64,000 bases of DNA from Vibrio sp. B1FLJ16 (GTDB lineage: Bacteria > Pseudomonadota > Gammaproteobacteria > Enterobacterales > Vibrionaceae), in assembly GCF_905175385.1 (NCBI RefSeq), contig NZ_HG992749.1:1736001-1800000 (forward strand), in the 5' to 3' direction. The stretch's first letter is position 1. Each line of letters starts with the position of its first letter. The position numbers and the translations under genes were made by a program. Of the stretch, positions 1-8,935 are shown piece after piece. The notes under the pieces are model-generated. The model was not told the DNA's origin and ran no database searches. It saw only the letters and a program-made list of their open reading frames with translations.

Positions 1-464
1 AGATACTGTTTTGGCTGTTTGGTAGCTTAACTAAAGCAACGTGGAATACCGTCGCAATTACCTCTGCGGTTGTGCTTATTGGTGGCTTACTATTACTTAA
101 AGACGCCTGGAAACTGACTGCGCTTCGACTCGGTGAAGAACGTGCCAAAAGTGTTGGTGTAAACATCACTCGCTTACGTCTGAAAACGTTGTTTATCGTC
201 GCGGTTATTACTGCTACCGTAACTAGCTTTGTTGGTATCATTGGCTTTGTCGGCATCGTTGCGCCAAACATGGCGAAATCCATGGTGGGTGAAGATCAAC
301 GTTTCTTCTTACCCCTCTCCTTCCTGATTGGTGCTTTCCTTCTTTCTGGCGCATCTGTTCTGTCTAAAATCATCGTCCCAGGCGCGCTATTCCCTATTGG
401 TATCGTTACCGCAATCATCGGCGTACCTTTCTTCTTCTGGCTAATTTTGGCGAAGCGAGGTTAA
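1..464 (+). CDS. Iron-siderophore-type (FecCD family) ABC transporter permease, 5' end cut off
   Basis: This is the C-terminal part (about 153 residues, reading frame from base 3) of an inner-membrane permease; the start lies outside the window. The segment reading RLGEERAKSVGVN, followed by GFVGIVAPN and a last hydrophobic stretch ending PFFFWLILAKRG, is the pattern of FecCD-family permeases, which carry ferric siderophores, haem or B12 across the inner membrane. The LGEE..A..LGV segment is the loop that contacts the ATPase. Its stop overlaps the start of the ATPase gene (taATG), so the two are translationally coupled. The substrate cannot be read from this fragment; iron-siderophore is the most likely. 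Confidence 0.85.
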   Translation, partial: ILFWLFGSLTKATWNTVAITSAVVLIGGLLLLKDAWKLTALRLGEERAKSVGVNITRLRLKTLFIVAVITATVTSFVGIIGFVGIVAPNMAKSMVGEDQRFFLPLSFLIGAFLLSGASVLSKIIVPGALFPIGIVTAIIGVPFFFWLILAKRG

Positions 465-1234
465 TGATGTTAGTCGCGAACAACGTAAATATTCAGATTG
501 ATACACTTACCCTTGCTAATAACTTCAATTTCCAGCTGGTACCTGGTCAGGTAACTGCCGTGCTAGGTCCGAATGGTGCGGGGAAAAGTACCCTGCTTAA
601 AGCCATTTTTGGTGATGTAAATATGGCCAGTGGATCGATTTCTCACTACGATGACGAACTAAATAACAAATCTCTCTCTTCATGGCGTGCCAAATTCGGC
701 TATATGCCGCAAGATATTGGCTTAGAAGTAAGCTTGACTGTTATTGAAGTCGTACTGATGGGACGTTTAGACAGCTTAAGTTTACGTATTGATGACAAGT
801 TACTGGGTGAAGGCTTACAGATACTGAACAGTATCGGCATGGCACATCTTGCAAACCGTAACGTAAGTTCTCTCAGTGGTGGTCAGCGTCAAATGATTTT
901 GTTCGCACAAGCCATCATGCGTAATCCACAAATCATGCTGCTTGATGAGCCCGTCAGCGCGCTCGACCTGCACCATCAACACGTATTGCTCAACCACCTT
1001 GTGACCCAAACTCGCGCGCAAAGCTACGTGAGCATCATGGTGTTGCACGACCTCAACCTTGCAGCTCAGTACGCGGATAACCTCTTAGTGATAAAGCAAG
1101 GTGAATTAGTCAGTGTAGGATCACCAAAAGATGTTCTAACCACAGACCTAGTCAAGGACATCTATCAGGTTGAAGCGAGCGTCCATCATGATGAAGACGG
1201 CGTGCCATTCGTAAGGACGATGAAAGCCAGTTAA
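464..1234 (+). CDS. ABC transporter ATP-binding protein of an iron-siderophore-type importer
   Basis: This 256-residue ATPase energises the permease encoded just upstream, whose stop codon it overlaps. It has a Walker A motif (GPNGAGKST, about residues 36-44), a Q-loop region (YMPQD), an ABC signature (LSGGQRQ, about residue 138) and a Walker B (IMLLDEP) followed by the H-loop VLHDLN. The order permease-ATPase and the FecE-like architecture fit a siderophore or haem importer. Start: ATG at 464 or 467; both give nearly the same protein. The substrate-binding protein and any second permease would be to the left of the window. Confidence 0.88.
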   Translation: MMLVANNVNIQIDTLTLANNFNFQLVPGQVTAVLGPNGAGKSTLLKAIFGDVNMASGSISHYDDELNNKSLSSWRAKFGYMPQDIGLEVSLTVIEVVLMGRLDSLSLRIDDKLLGEGLQILNSIGMAHLANRNVSSLSGGQRQMILFAQAIMRNPQIMLLDEPVSALDLHHQHVLLNHLVTQTRAQSYVSIMVLHDLNLAAQYADNLLVIKQGELVSVGSPKDVLTTDLVKDIYQVEASVHHDEDGVPFVRTMKAS

Positions 1235-1264
1235 TGAGGACCAAAAGCGTTCAGTAAGGCTTAG

Positions 1265-1292
1265 TTTTGGGCAATAACGTTATTGCTCAAAA
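1265..1292. terminator. Palindrome after the ABC transporter operon, possible terminator
   Basis: A near-perfect inverted repeat (TTTTGgGCAATAAC / GTTATTGCtCAAAA) lies 30 bases after the ATPase stop codon and before the convergent small gene at 1322. It lacks a clear U-tract on either strand, so a terminator role is plausible from position but not certain. Confidence 0.45.
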
Positions 1293-1321
1293 TGGCTGGC
1301 TTAAATTATCCCGAGCTGAGG

Positions 1322-1579
1322 CTACTGATCATCCGATACATTTATTGTGATCAAACCAGCTTCGAGCGCCATATCAACCACCTTTTGAAACTCAGCCGGA
1401 TGAAGCATTACGTACCCCTTCAAAGCGTACCCGTCATGTTTTGACGTTGGATCTCTTTCACCGCTGCCACTGATTAGAATCTCTCCGGAGACTAACTCCG
1501 CCTTACCCAATACGACAATACATTCGTCTTCTTCAATTTGGCCGGTTGAAGAATATTCTCTGGCAATTCCTACCTTCAT
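1322..1579 (-). CDS. Small hypothetical protein, 85 residues
   Basis: The protein starts at the ATG at 1579, which is preceded by GAGTGGA as a ribosome binding site; a longer TTG reading to 1597 is less likely. It is acidic, soluble, with no signal peptide or membrane segment, and no family was recognised. It stands alone between the convergent ABC transporter genes and a 246-base gap. The sequence shows a mixed beta pattern (KVGIAREY, DECIVVLGKAELVSGEILISG) ending in a helix around residues 65-80. No function is proposed. Confidence 0.6.
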   Translation of the reverse strand: MKVGIAREYSSTGQIEEDECIVVLGKAELVSGEILISGSGERDPTSKHDGYALKGYVMLHPAEFQKVVDMALEAGLITINVSDDQ

Positions 1580-1825
1580 GTTTATCCACTCATACAAGGA
1601 AGTTTATTGAATATTAGTAATGCTCTGAAAGTACGTCAAAACAGAAAGTCATCGTCTAACACGGCATATTCAGTTCAGAGTTGACATGAGGTTTAGGCAG
1701 GAAAGAAGGTAACAATCCATCCGCTCTGATTCCGACCGGTTCCTGAACTGACAGATTGAATAGTGGATTTACAGTTATGGTGATTTGTTCATGTCAGGGT
1801 GACGGCTACAAGTTGCTTTTACTAT

Positions 1826-2161
1826 TCAGCTTTTATATTTTTCGTAAACTGAATCAAACAGCTGATTGTCAATTTGCTTTTTCTCAATGAATGGCCACCA
1901 TGACATCTGTGTCTTAGTCGTTGAACAGCGCATTTCTGATTTGTTGTCAGTGGTTCGCTTCATCTCAATATTCTGTGAAGCAAGGTGCTCCAAACATAAG
2001 CCAGGGATGAGTGAACTTAACTCCCGGTCCAAGTTGGAAGCAGGAATAGAGACCACCACTTCTACGTTCTTATTAAACCAAAGATACCGTTCAACGCCAC
2101 CAACGACGCAGCTAACAGGTACAGCAAGAAACAGCAGTGCTATAAGTATATTTCCCACCAT
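1826..2161 (-). CDS. Small membrane-anchored hypothetical protein, 111 residues
   Basis: The protein begins with a hydrophobic stretch (ILIALLFLAVPVSCVVGGV, residues 5-23) that can act as a membrane anchor or a signal sequence. The rest is hydrophilic, with three cysteines in the mature part (CLEHLAS and MRCSTTK). No domain was recognised. The ORF on the opposite strand at 1866-2168 is its shadow; this strand is preferred because of the amino-terminal export signal. It is a single gene with about 230-250 bases of non-coding DNA on each side in which nothing else was recognised. Confidence 0.5.
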   Translation of the reverse strand: MVGNILIALLFLAVPVSCVVGGVERYLWFNKNVEVVVSIPASNLDRELSSLIPGLCLEHLASQNIEMKRTTDNKSEMRCSTTKTQMSWWPFIEKKQIDNQLFDSVYEKYKS

Positions 2162-2408
2162 TGTTTAAATCCTTCTACTGCGTGGGGAGTTGGGAACATC
2201 ATATCTCCATTGGTTCACCCAGTCCTTGACTCATGTTGCGAATACGAGAAAGTCGATTTCTAATATCCGAACCGAGATCTCATAATATTGCCCAACCTAA
2301 TACCTAACCGCCAATAAACGTTTGCTTCCAACCCCCCGATTTCAGATAAGAACTACAACAATGTTTCCCAGCCTTTGGCTAATCTTCAATAGATTTTTAA
2401 CGATTGAC

Positions 2409-3530
2409 TCAACCACTTGTACGCTGAAATACTTTGTTGTATTCGAGGTTCATTAGTCCCTTTATTTTTTGATAGAACGGAATTTTGTGGTGATGTCTCG
2501 TAATAAACACCACTGAAAATAAAAATAAGACAAGGAATAAAAATAAGTTTAATTTTTCTGCATACTGACCAAAAATATTAAGTATGACATTACCCAACGT
2601 GTATGAAATCAAGGAAGAAGTACCGATTGGCAATAAATATAAAATAAACCTTGGTACCTTTACCCTTTCAAAAATAAATGCAAGTGTTGAAATTACAATT
2701 AAACTACATATCGTTCCAATAATAAAATAAGCTGGGGCATTGTGTTTTCTGTAAGTAAAATCAGAAAAGTAAGTCCAGGCATCTTTTGGTGTATCACTAA
2801 TTAGCACCCAGCCAGCAATCACAAAGAAAATAAAGAGTATTGCTGTTTGTTTATAGAAGTTAAACGTAAGTTGCTTACTGGAATTTGACCGTAAGCTTGA
2901 GGCCGCAATCATTCCTGAAAAATAGAAAACTAAGGCTCCCACAATGCTTGGCCCACCTAAACTATTGCCGATTCCAAAAAGAATATTCAACGGCCTACCT
3001 GCCAGATTAAAATCAAAGGACTGGAGTGGTGGTAAGTAGAAAAGCACAATGAGAAGCAAAGTAATAAAAAAATACAATGACTTAATCCCATGCTTTATTC
3101 TTATATTTATAATAGTCGGAGTCAAAAGCAATATAATGCAGTAAACCCTTAAGATATTTCCAAAATGTGCATTAGAAAGAAAAACAAGAGAGGCTAAAAC
3201 ATCTTCTATTGTCTTATATCCTCCAAAATACGCACTTAAGCTTGTTAAAGCATACGCGACATAACATTGAAAACTCCTAATGTATAACCACTTAGAAACA
3301 GAACTTTGTTTTTGCTCTACGCGTTTAACGTAGACTAATTCCACCATGAACCCAAACATAAAGACAAACATTGGGGTAGCCATTCGCGTGAATTGTCTTA
3401 TGTACACACTATCGGATCCTAACTGATCAAATAGATTTATCGTTTCAAGTGCGTGAGTAAGTAAAGCTAAAATAACAGCATAAGTTCGTGCAACATCTAT
3501 AAACACTAACCTGTCTGATTTGTTTTCCAT
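2409..3530 (-). CDS. Acyltransferase-3-like / DUF1624-type multi-spanning membrane protein
   Basis: A 373-residue polytopic membrane protein. The amino-terminal signature (DRLVFIDVARTYAVILALLTHALE, with H in the first membrane helix, then ATPMFVFMFGFM) is that of membrane acyltransferases related to acyltransferase-3, OpgC and DUF1624 proteins, which transfer acyl groups onto extracytoplasmic sugars. About ten hydrophobic segments follow. Start: the ATG at 3530 is preceded by AAGGTGG; an upstream in-frame start at 3563 has no good site. The gene is AT-rich compared with its neighbours and alone in its transcription unit, which suggests horizontal acquisition. The acceptor substrate is unknown. 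Confidence 0.7.
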   Translation of the reverse strand: MENKSDRLVFIDVARTYAVILALLTHALETINLFDQLGSDSVYIRQFTRMATPMFVFMFGFMVELVYVKRVEQKQSSVSKWLYIRSFQCYVAYALTSLSAYFGGYKTIEDVLASLVFLSNAHFGNILRVYCIILLLTPTIINIRIKHGIKSLYFFITLLLIVLFYLPPLQSFDFNLAGRPLNILFGIGNSLGGPSIVGALVFYFSGMIAASSLRSNSSKQLTFNFYKQTAILFIFFVIAGWVLISDTPKDAWTYFSDFTYRKHNAPAYFIIGTICSLIVISTLAFIFERVKVPRFILYLLPIGTSSLISYTLGNVILNIFGQYAEKLNLFLFLVLFLFSVVFITRHHHKIPFYQKIKGLMNLEYNKVFQRTSG

Positions 3531-3891
3531 GCCACCTTGAACCGAAGTATGAGCCAAGACCATTACATCCTGTTAAGTTGAGGAGACCAATACCGAGTCT
3601 CTGTAAAACGCCAAAAGCAAAGCAGCATAGGCATGCAGCATATTGCGAACCAAACATGCCTGCTTAAATTGCTGTTTTCTGCGTTAAGCCAAAGATCTAC
3701 GGAAGATAAATCCTTCGATTCAATGTTGTGAAGTAATAAGGTTTATTTGTTCTTGAAATACTAAAAATCAGCTTAGTTAACGAAAGGAGGTTAGTCAAAA
3801 CGACTTGTGGCTAGTCTAGACACTATCTACCCGCTCTCATTAGAGAGTGATAGATAGTGAAATTAAGCACTAATTAATTCAATTTATTTAA
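3531..3891. other. Intergenic region with a long hairpin
   Basis: These 361 bases separate the acyltransferase start from the rlmF stop. Apart from the hairpin at 3821-3859 nothing was recognised. A 70-residue open frame on the minus strand (3445-3657) overlaps the acyltransferase start and has no supporting features. Confidence 0.5.
3821..3859. repeat. 39-base hairpin downstream of rlmF
   Basis: CACTATCTA at 3821-3829 is exactly complementary to TAGATAGTG at 3851-3859, with an inner CTCTC/GAGAG stem. It lies 33 bases after the rlmF stop on the minus strand. It may end the rlmF transcript, but no U-tract follows on that strand. Confidence 0.5.
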
Positions 3892-5013
3892 TTATTTCAG
3901 AGCCATCCATACCTTTCGCTCTTCTTTATCCATGTAAGACCAGGCAATAAAACGACTTACCTTTTGTCCCTGGCTCATTTCTACGACGCGAATGGCTTTT
4001 ACACCTAACTTTTCAAGTTGCTTACGCATCGGACGAACATTATCTCTCTTAGAGATCAGTGTCGTAAACCAAAGTACTTGAGCACTAAAGGCTTGACTCT
4101 CGTTCGCCATCTTACGGATAAATGCGGCTTCTCCCCTTTCACACCAGAGCTCCGCATTTTGTCCACCAAAGTTAAGGGTTGGTTTGCTAGAATTGGCATG
4201 CGCAGGCTTCACACCTTTTTTGCGTTGGTTTGCTCTTAGGTTATCGACTTTACGCTGGCTGCCCATCGCCGCTTCTTCTGCTGAGCGATGGAATGGCGGA
4301 TTACAAGTTGTGACATCGTAACGCTCATTGGGCTGAATCACTCCGCGATAGATGTTTGCCTGATTCGTCTGACGAACCAGTTCAATTCTGCCATTCAGAG
4401 AAACATTACCATCGACTATCGCCTGCGCCGATTCAATTGACTTTGGATCAACATCGCTACCGGTATAGCGCCATCCGTATTCTGTCACCCCAACAATCGG
4501 ATAGATGCAGTTGGCACCAACACCAATATCCAAAGCACGGACCTCATGGTGCGGGTATTTACCCTTTACTTCACCATCCAGCAACTCTGCGACACGGTGA
4601 ATGTAATCTGCACGTCCCGGAATTGGTGGGCATAAATAGTGCTCGGGAATATCCCAGAACTCAATACCGTAATGCGCAGCGAGTAAAGCTCTGTTGAGCA
4701 TTTTCACTGCTTTTGGATCAGAGAAATTGATTGAGTCTTCCCCTTTAGGGTTCTTAATCACAAAGGGTTTTAATCGTGGCTCACTCGCCGTCAGCTTTTT
4801 AAAATCATAGCGTCCGCGATGCGGGTTACGCTCATGCAGTCCACTTTTTGCAACTTTTATAAACTCCACATCGCTCTTTACTGCTGAAGATTGCACTTTG
4901 GTAGCAGATTTGTTCTTCACACGCTTCTGCGCTTTCACGTCACCTTTCACCTGCTTTGGCTTAGCTACTTTTGGGGACTTTTCTTGTTTAGCGGTATGGT
5001 TATTCTTCTTCAT
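3892..5013 (-). CDS. rlmF: 23S rRNA (adenine(1618)-N6)-methyltransferase RlmF
   Basis: RlmF methylates A1618 of 23S rRNA with S-adenosylmethionine. The 373-residue protein has a basic Lys-rich tail (residues 1-45), then the family start NPHRGRYDF, the SAM-binding motif region ([14 protein letters not shown]) and the catalytic NPPF tetrapeptide ([14 protein letters not shown]), which defines amino-group methyltransferases that act on adenine. The carboxyl end contains the family segment [16 protein letters not shown]. The long basic extension is typical of Vibrio and other gammaproteobacterial versions. It overlaps by 14 bases the end of the metallopeptidase gene at 5000-5515, transcribed first, so the two probably form an operon. 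Confidence 0.93.
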   Translation of the reverse strand: MKKNNHTAKQEKSPKVAKPKQVKGDVKAQKRVKNKSATKVQSSAVKSDVEFIKVAKSGLHERNPHRGRYDFKKLTASEPRLKPFVIKNPKGEDSINFSDPKAVKMLNRALLAAHYGIEFWDIPEHYLCPPIPGRADYIHRVAELLDGEVKGKYPHHEVRALDIGVGANCIYPIVGVTEYGWRYTGSDVDPKSIESAQAIVDGNVSLNGRIELVRQTNQANIYRGVIQPNERYDVTTCNPPFHRSAEEAAMGSQRKVDNLRANQRKKGVKPAHANSSKPTLNFGGQNAELWCERGEAAFIRKMANESQAFSAQVLWFTTLISKRDNVRPMRKQLEKLGVKAIRVVEMSQGQKVSRFIAWSYMDKEERKVWMALK

Positions 5014-5515
5014 TCGAGTTCGCTTTCAAATCGAGGTAAATCATAAACAGACGTGCATCAAATTCGAGTTGATGATACTCAGGCTCCATGTAACAGCACA
5101 GTTGGTAGAACGCTTTATCGTGATTTTTTTCGCGAGTATGGGCCAATTCATGTACCACCAGCATGCGTAACAACGCTTCAGGTGCGTCTTTGAACACGTT
5201 CGCAATACGAATTTCATTCTTTGATTTGAGCTTGCCACCATGGTTGCGGCTGATAACACTGTGCAGCCCAAGTGCATTGTTCACCGCATGAATCTTCTTA
5301 TCGTAGATCACTTTACTGATCGGCGCGGCTTTCTTCATATAACGGTTTTTAATCGCTATCGCATACTCATAGAGTGCCTTCTCGCTTTTAATTTGATGCC
5401 TGTCAGGATAGCGCTTCTCGAACCAGGAGATCAGTTTCCCGTTATCGACGAGTGAGCTCACCTGATCAACGATGTTCTGCGGATAACCTTGAATATAGCG
5501 AAGTGACGGATGCAT
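5000..5515 (-). CDS. YgjP-like zinc metallopeptidase
   Basis: A 171-residue soluble protein with the zinc-binding motif VVHELAH (about residues 122-128) and a downstream NHDKAFY segment, the arrangement HE..H...NH of YgjP/WLM-type and SprT-like metal-dependent proteins. The glutamate is the expected catalytic base and the two histidines the first two metal ligands; the third is probably in the NHDKAF segment. The protein substrate is not known. It is first in a two-gene unit with rlmF, whose start lies inside its last codons. Confidence 0.75.
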   Translation of the reverse strand: MHPSLRYIQGYPQNIVDQVSSLVDNGKLISWFEKRYPDRHQIKSEKALYEYAIAIKNRYMKKAAPISKVIYDKKIHAVNNALGLHSVISRNHGGKLKSKNEIRIANVFKDAPEALLRMLVVHELAHTREKNHDKAFYQLCCYMEPEYHQLEFDARLFMIYLDLKANSNEEE

Positions 5516-5677
5516 GATATAAAGTCTGCTATGACAAAATAAAGGCGCTAAATATACCTGAGATAATCGATACTTTCACCTTAGCTTTAACTCTTACCCT
5601 GGGTAATCGTTTTCGCCTTTTAATTGTTAGCAAAGGTAGTTAAACTTCGCCTCCCAAAGATAATGGAGAGAAATTCA

Positions 5678-5908
5678 ATGAAACGTGTTGTGTTGTACAT
5701 CAAAGATAAATGCCCCCACTGCAAAGATGCTCAACGTTATCTGGACTCTAAAAACATCAACTACCGACTGTGTAATGCGAAAATGCAACGAGGCCGCAAG
5801 GAGCTGGATGCACTGGGTGCACGCTCAGTCCCAGTACTAAAGATTGGTGATCAGGTGATGATTGGCTGGAATCCGAAGAACTTCGAAAAGATGTACAAAG
5901 ACAGCTAA
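5678..5908 (+). CDS. Glutaredoxin family protein
   Basis: A 76-residue thiol-disulfide oxidoreductase of glutaredoxin fold. It opens KRVVLYIKDKCPHCKDA with the active-site CPHC (residues 12-15), and later shows the cis-proline region SVPVLKIGDQ. The start at 5678 is chosen because of the GGAGAG at 5665-5670; the open frame extends upstream to 5624 but those residues are not part of a glutaredoxin fold. It probably uses glutathione to reduce disulfides in the cytoplasm. It stands alone between divergent or convergent neighbours. Confidence 0.85.
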   Translation: MKRVVLYIKDKCPHCKDAQRYLDSKNINYRLCNAKMQRGRKELDALGARSVPVLKIGDQVMIGWNPKNFEKMYKDS

Positions 5909-5940
5909 CTTCATAACCTATCTAATCCGACACAGGACTA

Positions 5941-6810
5941 TTACAGGTAGCGCTTAATGAAATCAATAAACGTTCTGTCAGCAATCGATAGATAGCCTTC
6001 TTTCCGCCATGCTAACGCAAGATCAAGCGTGACTGGCGGATTAAACGGAATCCCTACTACCTCTTTTTCATTCTGTGTGACCAATTCTAGTAAAGCGGTG
6101 ATCGCAAACTCTTGCTTTACGATGCTGAGGATCAGGGGCAGTAAGTTAGTCTCAAAAGACGACTTCATGGTAAAACCGTGTTCTTCGCTGACGTGATCTA
6201 GAAACTCACGATGGAAATAACCACGCTGAAACATCACCAGGTCATGTTCAAAGAACTCGTCAAAGGTGAGTGATTCTCGATGAGCCAGCTCATGCTCTGG
6301 CGCAACAACAGCAACCATCTGACTCGTGAACAGGTGGTCAGTTTCGAGATCGTCGGGAACATTGTCACAACTGATAACGCCGATATCTAGCTGCCCGTTG
6401 AGAAGCATATTTCTGACCGATTGTGTCCCCGCTTCCACCAGCGTTAATTTCAAATCCGGAAACTGACTTTTAAACGCCATGACTATACGCGGGAAAAAAT
6501 AGCTTCCCATCATCGAAGGTGTTCCTAAACGCACCTCACCTTTCGCTAACCCTTTCAGTTCGTTAATCGCGAGCTGTGCATCGTGCAACTGCTGAATGAC
6601 ACGTTTAGCGTGCACCAGCAAGGTTTCTCCCTCTTGTGTCAAACTGATTTTCTTATCTTCACGGCGAAAAAGTGTCACTCCCAGTGACTGCTCGAATTTT
6701 TTAATAGAGATGCTTAAGGCTGGCTGAGCAATGTTCAGCACCTTAGCGGCATGGGTTATGTTGCCTTGCTCTGCGACAGCAAGAAAATGTTTGAGCTGCT
6801 TCGATTCCAC
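5941..6810 (-). CDS. LysR family transcriptional regulator (YnfL-like)
   Basis: A 289-residue LysR-type regulator with an amino-terminal winged helix (MESKQLKHFLAVAEQGNITHAAKVL, then QPALSISIKKFEQSLG, residues 1-60) and a periplasmic-binding-protein-like effector domain from about residue 90. It is divergently transcribed from the MFS exporter at 6923. This arrangement matches ynfL-ynfM of E. coli, and LysR proteins usually control the gene they diverge from, so regulation of the transporter from the shared 112-base promoter region is inferred. The effector is unknown. Confidence 0.87.
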   Translation of the reverse strand: MESKQLKHFLAVAEQGNITHAAKVLNIAQPALSISIKKFEQSLGVTLFRREDKKISLTQEGETLLVHAKRVIQQLHDAQLAINELKGLAKGEVRLGTPSMMGSYFFPRIVMAFKSQFPDLKLTLVEAGTQSVRNMLLNGQLDIGVISCDNVPDDLETDHLFTSQMVAVVAPEHELAHRESLTFDEFFEHDLVMFQRGYFHREFLDHVSEEHGFTMKSSFETNLLPLILSIVKQEFAITALLELVTQNEKEVVGIPFNPPVTLDLALAWRKEGYLSIADRTFIDFIKRYL

Positions 6811-6922
6811 TAGATCAAAAATATATGGTTTCCATATTTTTAATATATTTTTTTAATTCCGAATTCGCTGATACATTGATCACAGTTTCTTTTTATTTGC
6901 GTTCGCGCATCAGGCAGGACAT

Positions 6923-8146
6923 ATGGTCATCTTCGGCACGCCGGAATACAAACGAATCACGTTAGCCCTAGCGCTTGGTTCATTCTTGGTCTTCTCAAAT
7001 TTGTATCTTTTTCAGCCAATGCTGCCGACCTTTGCTCAGGTGTTTGCTATTTCAGAAACTCAGGTTAACTGGTTATTCGCGTCTTCCACCTTAGCGCTCT
7101 CTTTCAGCTTAGTGCCAATGGCTGTGCTCTCCGAGTCTATCGGACGTAAGCCGGTTATGATGGCTGGCTTGTTCGCCATTCCAGCACTCTCTGCATTGAT
7201 GTTGCTTGGAGATTCTTTCCTGTTTTTGGTCATCTGCCGCGCCTTAATTGGTGTTGCGCTAGCAGCATTTGCTGCCGTTGCAGTCGCTTATATGGCAGAA
7301 GAGCTCGACAGACACGCTTTCTCAATGGCGATAGGCACCTACATTGCCGCGAACTCGTTAGGCGGAATAGCCGGACGTATTAGTGGTGGTCTGCTGGCCG
7401 ACAACTTCAGTGTTAATGTCGCTATTGAAGCTATTATGGTGGTAACACTTCTGGGTGTTATCTGCGTGCATTATTTACTGCCAAAGCAACGCAACTTCAC
7501 ACCATCTTCTAGTGGGTTAAGACAACAAAACCGCGCCATAATCGGCCACTTCCGAAACCAACGTGTATGGTTCGCCATGTTAATTGGTGGCCTCAATTTC
7601 GCGTTATTCGTCAACCTGTATTCGGTAATGGGCTTCCGACTAGTGAGTGAACCGCACAGTATTCCTGTTGGTTTGGCATCACTGATCTTTGTCTGCTATT
7701 TAGGGGGAACTTTCTCATCCCGTTGCGCAGGTCACTGGAGTAAACGTTACTCTTCAATCCTTGGCATGTTCTTAGGCGCAGTTATCAGCCTGAGTGGTAT
7801 GTGGATTGCGGCCATTGAGAGTGTGGTAGCGATGTTGTTTGGTTTACTGCTGATAAGTTTCGGCGCTTTCTTCACCCACACATTGGCATACGGCTGGGTG
7901 GGTCAAAAAGCAACAACCGCGAAAGCGACGGCAACCGCTTTGTATCTCGTTCATTACTATGTGGGCGGAAGTCTTGGTGGGTTCTTACTACTCTACTGCT
8001 GGCAGCATGGTGGATGGCCAACAGTACTGGTTGGCGGCAGTACGTTATACCTAGCAATGTTCAGTGCGATGGCATACTTAAAACGCGTAGAAAAATCTTA
8101 CGATACCGAAGAAAATACAGATATAACCGGATTGAGAAGAAGTTAG
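6923..8146 (+). CDS. MFS transporter, YnfM-like
   Basis: A 407-residue major facilitator with about 12 membrane segments. The loop between helices 2 and 3 (ESIGRKPVMM) is the MFS motif A, and the sequence RALIGVALAAFAAVAVAYMAEE resembles the drug-efflux motif region of the YnfM/arabinose-efflux group. It is expected to export small molecules by proton antiport. Start: ATG at 6923 with AGGAC upstream. It is divergent from the LysR gene, as ynfM is from ynfL in E. coli. The substrate cannot be read from sequence. Confidence 0.82.
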   Translation: MVIFGTPEYKRITLALALGSFLVFSNLYLFQPMLPTFAQVFAISETQVNWLFASSTLALSFSLVPMAVLSESIGRKPVMMAGLFAIPALSALMLLGDSFLFLVICRALIGVALAAFAAVAVAYMAEELDRHAFSMAIGTYIAANSLGGIAGRISGGLLADNFSVNVAIEAIMVVTLLGVICVHYLLPKQRNFTPSSSGLRQQNRAIIGHFRNQRVWFAMLIGGLNFALFVNLYSVMGFRLVSEPHSIPVGLASLIFVCYLGGTFSSRCAGHWSKRYSSILGMFLGAVISLSGMWIAAIESVVAMLFGLLLISFGAFFTHTLAYGWVGQKATTAKATATALYLVHYYVGGSLGGFLLLYCWQHGGWPTVLVGGSTLYLAMFSAMAYLKRVEKSYDTEENTDITGLRRS

Positions 8147-8196
8147 ATGACTTCTCTGCTATGCTTGCGCCACTTTTAAAAGTCTAAAAGCATATT

Positions 8197-8784
8197 ATGT
8201 CAACGCGCTCAACACCAGAAACAACAGTCCCACGCACAGATATCAATGCCATCGCTCAACAAGTTGATCAATGGTTAAACGATGTCGTTATAGGACTCAA
8301 TTTATGCCCGTTTGCGGCTAAGCCACAACGTAACAAACAGATAAAAATTTTCGTTAGCGAAGCATCTGAAGAAGAAGCCTTACTTGAAGACATTCTCCTT
8401 CAGCTCATAGATCTAAGTAATACCGAGCCCGAAACACTGGAAACGACTTTAGTTGTGGTTCCAAACATGCTGAACGACTTCTGGGACTACAACCTGTACA
8501 TTGATTGGGTTGAAGGATTGATTAAACAGCAAGATTGGGAAGGTATTTTCCAGGTAGCAACATTCCACCCGGATTACTGTTTTGGCGGCGCAGAGCCAGA
8601 AGACGACGAGAACCTGACCAACCGTTCTCCATATCCTGTCTTCCACCTTATTCGTGAAGAGAGCATGGAAAAGGTGTTGAAGCACTACCCTGATCCTGAG
8701 TCGATTCCAGACACCAACATCGCCCGTGTTTCCGCCCTCTCAGAAGAAGAGCGTAAAAAGCTTTTCCCTTATTTATTCAGATAG
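8197..8784 (+). CDS. DUF1415 family protein
   Basis: A 195-residue soluble protein that matches the DUF1415 family along its length: VDQWLNDVVIGLNLCPFA near the amino terminus, DYNLYIDWVEGLI in the middle, then FATFHPDYCFGG-like FQVATFHPDYCFGG and NRSPYPVFHLIREESM. The conserved Cys, His and Asp residues suggest a metal-binding or enzymatic role but none has been established. It lies downstream of and in the same direction as the MFS gene (50 bases), and upstream of the MazG-like gene. Confidence 0.85.
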   Translation: MSTRSTPETTVPRTDINAIAQQVDQWLNDVVIGLNLCPFAAKPQRNKQIKIFVSEASEEEALLEDILLQLIDLSNTEPETLETTLVVVPNMLNDFWDYNLYIDWVEGLIKQQDWEGIFQVATFHPDYCFGGAEPEDDENLTNRSPYPVFHLIREESMEKVLKHYPDPESIPDTNIARVSALSEEERKKLFPYLFR

Positions 8785-8935
8785 AGATAGTTGTTCAGAT
8801 AGAAACAGCGATTTAGATAAGAAAAATTAAGCATCACTCGAGAGACAGATTTCTAATCACTTAGACTCTTGTCACTTGGGGAATAAAGAGCGGTTTGTTA
8901 TCATTGCCGCTTCAATTGATTCAATGGATACCAGA

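Noticed and set aside
3445..3657. A 70-residue minus-strand frame overlapping the acyltransferase start
   Set aside because: It lies in another frame over the start of a clear gene and has an unusual cysteine-rich composition with no recognised features.
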